From Clostridium sp. Marseille-P3244 (GTDB lineage: Bacteria; Bacillota; Clostridia; Lachnospirales; Lachnospiraceae): a DNA stretch of 64,000 bases. The DNA is taken from NCBI RefSeq assembly GCF_900120155.1, contig NZ_LT635549.1, positions 248,001-312,000 on the forward strand, written 5' to 3'. The translations under genes and the position numbers were made by a program. Of this stretch, positions 60,029 to 64,000 are shown in pieces. Numbering within the stretch: the first letter of the stretch is position 1; the number at the start of each line of letters is the position of its first letter. The notes beneath the pieces were generated by a model. The model did no database searches. It was not told where the DNA came from and saw nothing but the letters and a program-made list of their open reading frames with translations.

Positions 60029-62323
60029 ATGACTATGTTTATCCAACCCGTTTATAATATATTACTTTTACCTGATGTCACCTATTATTTTAAGAAGGAT
60101 TTCTTTGCCGGAAAAATCGACCGTTTAAAAGAAGGTGAAGATATCCTCTTTATGATGCTGAGAAATGAGACCGACGGAAACCATTTTCAGGCAAGTGACT
60201 TTTATCCGATCGGGCTGTCCGCTCGGATTGAAAATATCAGTGAGGAGGATGTGGTACAGATCCGCACTATTGACCGGGTGGAGATCATAGATCCGGTCAT
60301 CTTTGGCGGTGAAATCCAAGCTTCCTTTACCGTGCGCCCTTCTATCGAGGACTTGCCGGAAAAAGCACAGCAGGAAGAGTTCACACGGCTCCGTTCTTCT
60401 CTTTTGAAGTTTGTTCAGGGATACCAGTGGGGGCTGTGGGCAAGAGGTTACATCCTCCAGCGGAAGAATATTTATGATCTTGCCTCTGCATTGTCGGAAT
60501 ATCTGAATCTGACAGCCGAAGAAAAATACGAGATCCTGGCCGCGGATTCTGTTCAGGCAAAATATGAACTGATCATAAAAGCAGTCAATGAATTTATGGA
60601 GGTGGCCAAAGTCTCCGCCGAGGCTCAGGAGGCTCAGAAAGACGGACAGGAGCAGCTGTACCGGGAAGCCGCTCTGAAGAAGCAGATCGATTATCTGCAG
60701 AAAGAGCTGGATGACATGCATCCGGAAAACGTTTCAGATGTCAGAAAATTTGAAAAGAAGATCCGGCAGTCCGGTATGAACAAAGAGGCCAGGAAAGAGG
60801 CGGAAAAAATCCTCAACCGCATGCGTCAGGAAGGAAAAGAAAGTCATGAATACGGACTTCTTTATGACTATCTTGACTTTGTCACCAGCCTGTCCTGGAA
60901 GCCTCCGAAATTTACGCCTATTGATTTAAACCGGGCCGAGCAGATCCTGAACGAAGACCATTATGGGCTTAAGAAGGTAAAAGAACGTATCATACAGCAG
61001 CTTGCCGTCATGGCGCTGAACCGGAAACAGTACGGTTCCATCCTTCTCTTTGTCGGCGCCCCCGGCACCGGCAAAACCAGCATCGGGCAGAGTATCGCCC
61101 GCGCGCTGGACCGGGAGTATGTCCGCATCAGTCTGGGAGGCATCCGCGATGAGGCGGAGATCCGGGGTCACAGAAGAACCTATATCGGCGCCATGCCGGG
61201 CAGGATCATGGAGGGGATGAAACGCAGCGGCGTGTCCAATCCGGTCATGGTCCTGGATGAAGTAGACAAACTTGCAAAAGACTACGGCGGAGATCCGGCA
61301 AGCGCTCTGCTGGAAGTGCTGGATCCGGAACAAAACAGCACCTTTACCGACCACTATATGAACGTGCCTTATGATCTGTCTAATGTATTGTTCGTATGTA
61401 CGGCCAACACGGTGGATACGATCCCTGAACCGCTCTTAAACCGTATGGAAGTTATCACCTTCCCCGGATATACTGCGGTGGAAAAATATCAAATTGCCAA
61501 AAAGCATCTGATCCCCAAAGCTCTTGATACCATGGGCATCCGCAAAGGGCTTCTCAGGATCACTGACGGAGCGCTGCGCCAGATCATTGATGAATATACA
61601 ATGGAAGCCGGTGTGCGTGATCTGAAGAAAAATATTGAAACACTGTGCCGTACGGCAGCGGTCGAACTGGTGAAAGCCGGATCCGCGGACAAATCCAAAG
61701 CCAGCGGCAGCCCCATCTCCGTGAGCAAAAGTAATCTGGCCCACTATCTGGGGAGGAAGCAGCTTCACAGTGAACAGAAACTGACATCTTGCGTCCCCGG
61801 AGTTGTAACCGGTCTTGCCTGGACCCGGGCAGGTGGAGCGATCCTCTTTATGGAGTCAAAACTGACCGGGGGAACCGGAAGACTTCTTATTACAGGACAG
61901 CTGGGAGACGTAATGAAGGAATCGGTCCAGATCGCTTTGAGTCTTGTAAAATCACTCTATCCCAAAGAGAGCAAGATCCTGGAAGATCATGATCTACACA
62001 TCCATGTCCCCGCCGGAGCGGTACCCAAAGACGGTCCCTCTGCCGGCATCACGCTGACTACAGCTCTCGCCTCTCTGATCACGGGCAAGGCGGTGGACAC
62101 AGATGTAGCCATGACCGGTGAGGTCTCCTTGAGAGGCACTGTAATGCCTATTGGGGGCCTTCCGGAAAAACTGATGGCCGCTCAGCGGGCCGGAATAAAG
62201 AAAGTGTTTATTCCGGCAGATAATGTGGAAGATCTGGAGGATGTGGCGGCCGAAGTGAAAGAAAAACTGGAGATCATTCCCGTCAGAAAAGTCACAGATG
62301 TACTGAAAAAGCTTTTAAAATAA
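60029..62323 (+). CDS. lon: ATP-dependent protease Lon
   Basis: A 764-residue Lon protease, within the family range. The N-terminal substrate domain (about 1-190) is followed by a coiled coil (about 200-270) and the AAA+ core with Walker A VGAPGTGKTS (near 343), Walker B VMVLDEVDK (near 407) and the GGIRDEAEIRGHRRTYIGAM block. The proteolytic serine lies in PKDGPSAGI (near 672) and the paired lysine in GGLPEKLMAAQRAGIKKV (near 715). It degrades misfolded and regulatory proteins. AAAGGAGG precedes the ATG. Control by CIRCE places it in the HrcA regulon here. Confidence 0.96.
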   Translation: MTMFIQPVYNILLLPDVTYYFKKDFFAGKIDRLKEGEDILFMMLRNETDGNHFQASDFYPIGLSARIENISEEDVVQIRTIDRVEIIDPVIFGGEIQASFTVRPSIEDLPEKAQQEEFTRLRSSLLKFVQGYQWGLWARGYILQRKNIYDLASALSEYLNLTAEEKYEILAADSVQAKYELIIKAVNEFMEVAKVSAEAQEAQKDGQEQLYREAALKKQIDYLQKELDDMHPENVSDVRKFEKKIRQSGMNKEARKEAEKILNRMRQEGKESHEYGLLYDYLDFVTSLSWKPPKFTPIDLNRAEQILNEDHYGLKKVKERIIQQLAVMALNRKQYGSILLFVGAPGTGKTSIGQSIARALDREYVRISLGGIRDEAEIRGHRRTYIGAMPGRIMEGMKRSGVSNPVMVLDEVDKLAKDYGGDPASALLEVLDPEQNSTFTDHYMNVPYDLSNVLFVCTANTVDTIPEPLLNRMEVITFPGYTAVEKYQIAKKHLIPKALDTMGIRKGLLRITDGALRQIIDEYTMEAGVRDLKKNIETLCRTAAVELVKAGSADKSKASGSPISVSKSNLAHYLGRKQLHSEQKLTSCVPGVVTGLAWTRAGGAILFMESKLTGGTGRLLITGQLGDVMKESVQIALSLVKSLYPKESKILEDHDLHIHVPAGAVPKDGPSAGITLTTALASLITGKAVDTDVAMTGEVSLRGTVMPIGGLPEKLMAAQRAGIKKVFIPADNVEDLEDVAAEVKEKLEIIPVRKVTDVLKKLLK

Positions 62324-62369
62324 ATAAACGGAGACCGGAAATTCCGGTCTCCGTTTATTTATTCTGTTC
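62319..62369 (+). terminator. Bidirectional terminator between lon and the surface protein gene
   Basis: A perfect palindrome of two 22-base arms around one base (core GGAGACCGG/CCGGTCTCC), flanked by A- and T-rich arms. It includes the lon stop codon and lies 24 bp after the stop of the convergent gene. Confidence 0.85.
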
Positions 62370-62386
62370 ACCAAAACATTTCGTTC

Positions 62387-64000
62387 TTATACATGTTTTC
62401 TCCGTCTTATGATCACGGTGATCATGCAGGCCAGCGCTGCCGCCAGGATTCCCGCCGGAATCCAGATGTTGGTCTCATCCCCCGTATCGACAGCCGTTTC
62501 CTTACTGTCGGAAGGATTTTGTCCTGCCGGGTCTTTGTCCCCGGAATCTCCCGGATCTTTATTCCCGTCAGGATCCTCCGGATCAACGGGCGTTGTGGGA
62601 ACTTTCTCCAGATCGCTGATCGCCTGCTCGATAGCGGCTGCTGCATCCGCCACAGCTGTCTCATCTGCTTCCGGATCAGCCAGAACCTCTTTGCCCTTCT
62701 GGACCTGGATCATCAGCTTCTGCCAGCTGTCTGCCGTATAGTCTGATTGATCCAGCCCTTCTGCCTTTGCGATCGCCTGTTCCAATGATGTCTTATCAAC
62801 TTCCGGCTCTGTCGGGATTTTATTTTCAACCGCTATCGGTATGTTCACCCCATTATACGTAAAGTCACTGATCCGGATATCGATCGGTGTATTTCCTCCG
62901 CCGGAACCCGCGTAGAATCCCACACAGAGATTTTCACTGGCTGCCAGCTGATCATTTGTAACTGTCTGAGCTGTTCCCTTATTGGTGATCTCAGTCCATG
63001 TCTCTTTGTCATAACTGTAGGAGCAGAGGAACGTATTTCCTGTTTTTTCAACCTTTACCCAAACATCACTGTTGAAATCTGCATCTTCACAGTAGAACTC
63101 GGATGTGCTTCCGTTCTGTGTGGACATGACGCCAAAGGACTGCGGATGGCTGCCCATCAGATATCCGTGATGCCGGCGTCCCACTGCAAGTGACGGGCTG
63201 TCCGGATCCTCCTTATCGAATACCGTAATAAAACCGCCCTGATAGTCCGCGTTAAGACCTCCGGAGATCTTTGCCGTAATAGTAAAATCTTCATCTCCGT
63301 CCGGCACATCCATTGAGAACATATTCTCCCAGTTCCTGCTGCCGAGCACCCCATTCTCTGTTGTGATCGTCACTGTATTTTCATCTTCGATGATCACATT
63401 GTCTGTAGGATTAAGGATGGTCCACACATCTTCATTGAGTACATATTTCGGCGGCTGCACGGTCACTTTGACCTCAGCCTTTACATTTTCATCAAACGCG
63501 GAAGCTACCGTTACGGTCGTCTCTCCCGCCGCAACGCCCCGGATCACTCCGTTCTGATCTACCGTGGCAATTGTCTCATCCGCTGAACTCCATACAATAT
63601 CTTTAAATTCTACATCTTCCGGACTTAAAGTCGCTTTTATCGGATCCGCATAGCGCCCGGCCTCTACAGTAACTGTCTTCGGTTCTACGGTAATGGATCG
63701 AATACTGTCCACTTCATCTTCCGGAATTGCCCGAAGGGCATAGCCCCCTCCCTGGAGCACATCCACACTCAATACATCCTGCGACGTAATATTCGTCAGA
63801 ATCTCCATCACCACGTCTTCTCTTCCGTTTTCTTTATAGAGAAGCACTGTGTATTCTGTATCCGGATCCAGGTAACCCAGTGAAACATCCATCGTTCTCG
63901 GATCCTGGCTGACACCGGAAACATACCAGTTTGTCCCGGCTCTTCTCGCGATACTTACATATTTCGCGATCTCACCGCCGGCAAACTCTGTCTGATCCCA
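62387..64000 (-). CDS. Large surface protein, C-terminal part (GH97-like end, Ig-like, sandwich, FIVAR, anchor)
   Basis: The frame is open to the window edge, so the N-terminus is missing; 537 residues are visible. The first 90 (IARRAGTNWYVSGVS, then YLDPDTEYTVLLYKENG) resemble the C-terminal domain of GH97 glycosidases. Then come a bacterial Ig-like domain (about 95-180, SITVEPKTVTVEAGRY), a concanavalin-like sandwich domain (about 185-385), a FIVAR-type helical repeat (about 400-465), a Pro/Asp/Gly linker, and a membrane helix with tail RRRKHV. A VDTGDETN stretch before the helix may be a variant sortase signal; no LPxTG is present. It probably cleaves glycans at the cell surface. Confidence 0.75.
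   Translation of the reverse strand, partial: WDQTEFAGGEIAKYVSIARRAGTNWYVSGVSQDPRTMDVSLGYLDPDTEYTVLLYKENGREDVVMEILTNITSQDVLSVDVLQGGGYALRAIPEDEVDSIRSITVEPKTVTVEAGRYADPIKATLSPEDVEFKDIVWSSADETIATVDQNGVIRGVAAGETTVTVASAFDENVKAEVKVTVQPPKYVLNEDVWTILNPTDNVIIEDENTVTITTENGVLGSRNWENMFSMDVPDGDEDFTITAKISGGLNADYQGGFITVFDKEDPDSPSLAVGRRHHGYLMGSHPQSFGVMSTQNGSTSEFYCEDADFNSDVWVKVEKTGNTFLCSYSYDKETWTEITNKGTAQTVTNDQLAASENLCVGFYAGSGGGNTPIDIRISDFTYNGVNIPIAVENKIPTEPEVDKTSLEQAIAKAEGLDQSDYTADSWQKLMIQVQKGKEVLADPEADETAVADAAAAIEQAISDLEKVPTTPVDPEDPDGNKDPGDSGDKDPAGQNPSDSKETAVDTGDETNIWIPAGILAAALACMITVIIRRRKHV

Overview
The window looks like a chromosomal segment of a Gram-positive anaerobe of the class Clostridia, most likely family Lachnospiraceae. 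The reasons are spoVG, a glgC/glgD pair, KdpD-like and YesM/YesN-type two-component systems, CIRCE-controlled heat-shock genes, strong AGGAGG ribosome-binding sites, and the wording of the RpoB and RpoC termini. Species cannot be told from the sequence alone. No rRNA, tRNA, CRISPR array, integrase or insertion sequence was seen.

Region 1 (1-12.3 kb, all minus strand) is a type VII (Ess/Yuk-type) secretion locus. It runs in transcription order: EsaA-like stalk protein, WXG100 protein, EssA-like membrane protein, EsaB/YukD, EssB, an LXG-domain toxin candidate, six tandem paralogous lipoproteins, a DcrB/DUF1795-like protein, DUF3958-like and DUF3130-like helical partners, and the N-terminus of EssC, which runs off the left edge. 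The 3' half of the LXG gene and the six lipoprotein genes are visibly AT-rich compared with the machinery genes. Each of the five lipoprotein junctions has the same design: stop codon, one spacer base, then a GTG start. I read this as an exchangeable toxin module with an expanded immunity array. It is the most interesting part of the window.

Region 2 (12.3-17.6 kb) has cstA with a structured leader, the xpaC-telA pair and an RluA-type pseudouridine synthase. Region 3 (17.6-26.5 kb, minus) is a nucleoside uptake and breakdown operon: LacI-type regulator, ribokinase, BMP lipoprotein, ABC ATPase, two permeases, a VOC protein, nucleoside hydrolase and a YczE-type membrane protein. A consensus promoter with an 18-bp palindromic operator sits in front. 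Region 4 (26.6-36.5 kb) has spoVG and glgCD (minus), then murC, dnaD, dnaC, prs, a KdpDE-like pair and a 47-residue membrane peptide (plus). Three phased DnaA-box-like sites lie upstream of dnaD.

Region 5 (36.6-45.8 kb, minus) is rplJ-rplL-rpoB-rpoC with an L10 leader. Region 6 (45.9-53.7 kb) is a sugar-type ABC transporter operon with an FAD oxidoreductase and a YesM-like kinase, facing a convergent YesN-like regulator. Region 7 (53.8-56.3 kb, minus) is rpmG-secE-nusG-rplK-rplA, with matching hairpins before rplK and rplA. Region 8 (56.3-62.4 kb) has two hsp20 copies and lon, both under CIRCE elements, around an OmpR-type two-component system and a small membrane protein. The right edge holds the C-terminal part of a large surface protein that resembles a GH97 glycosidase.
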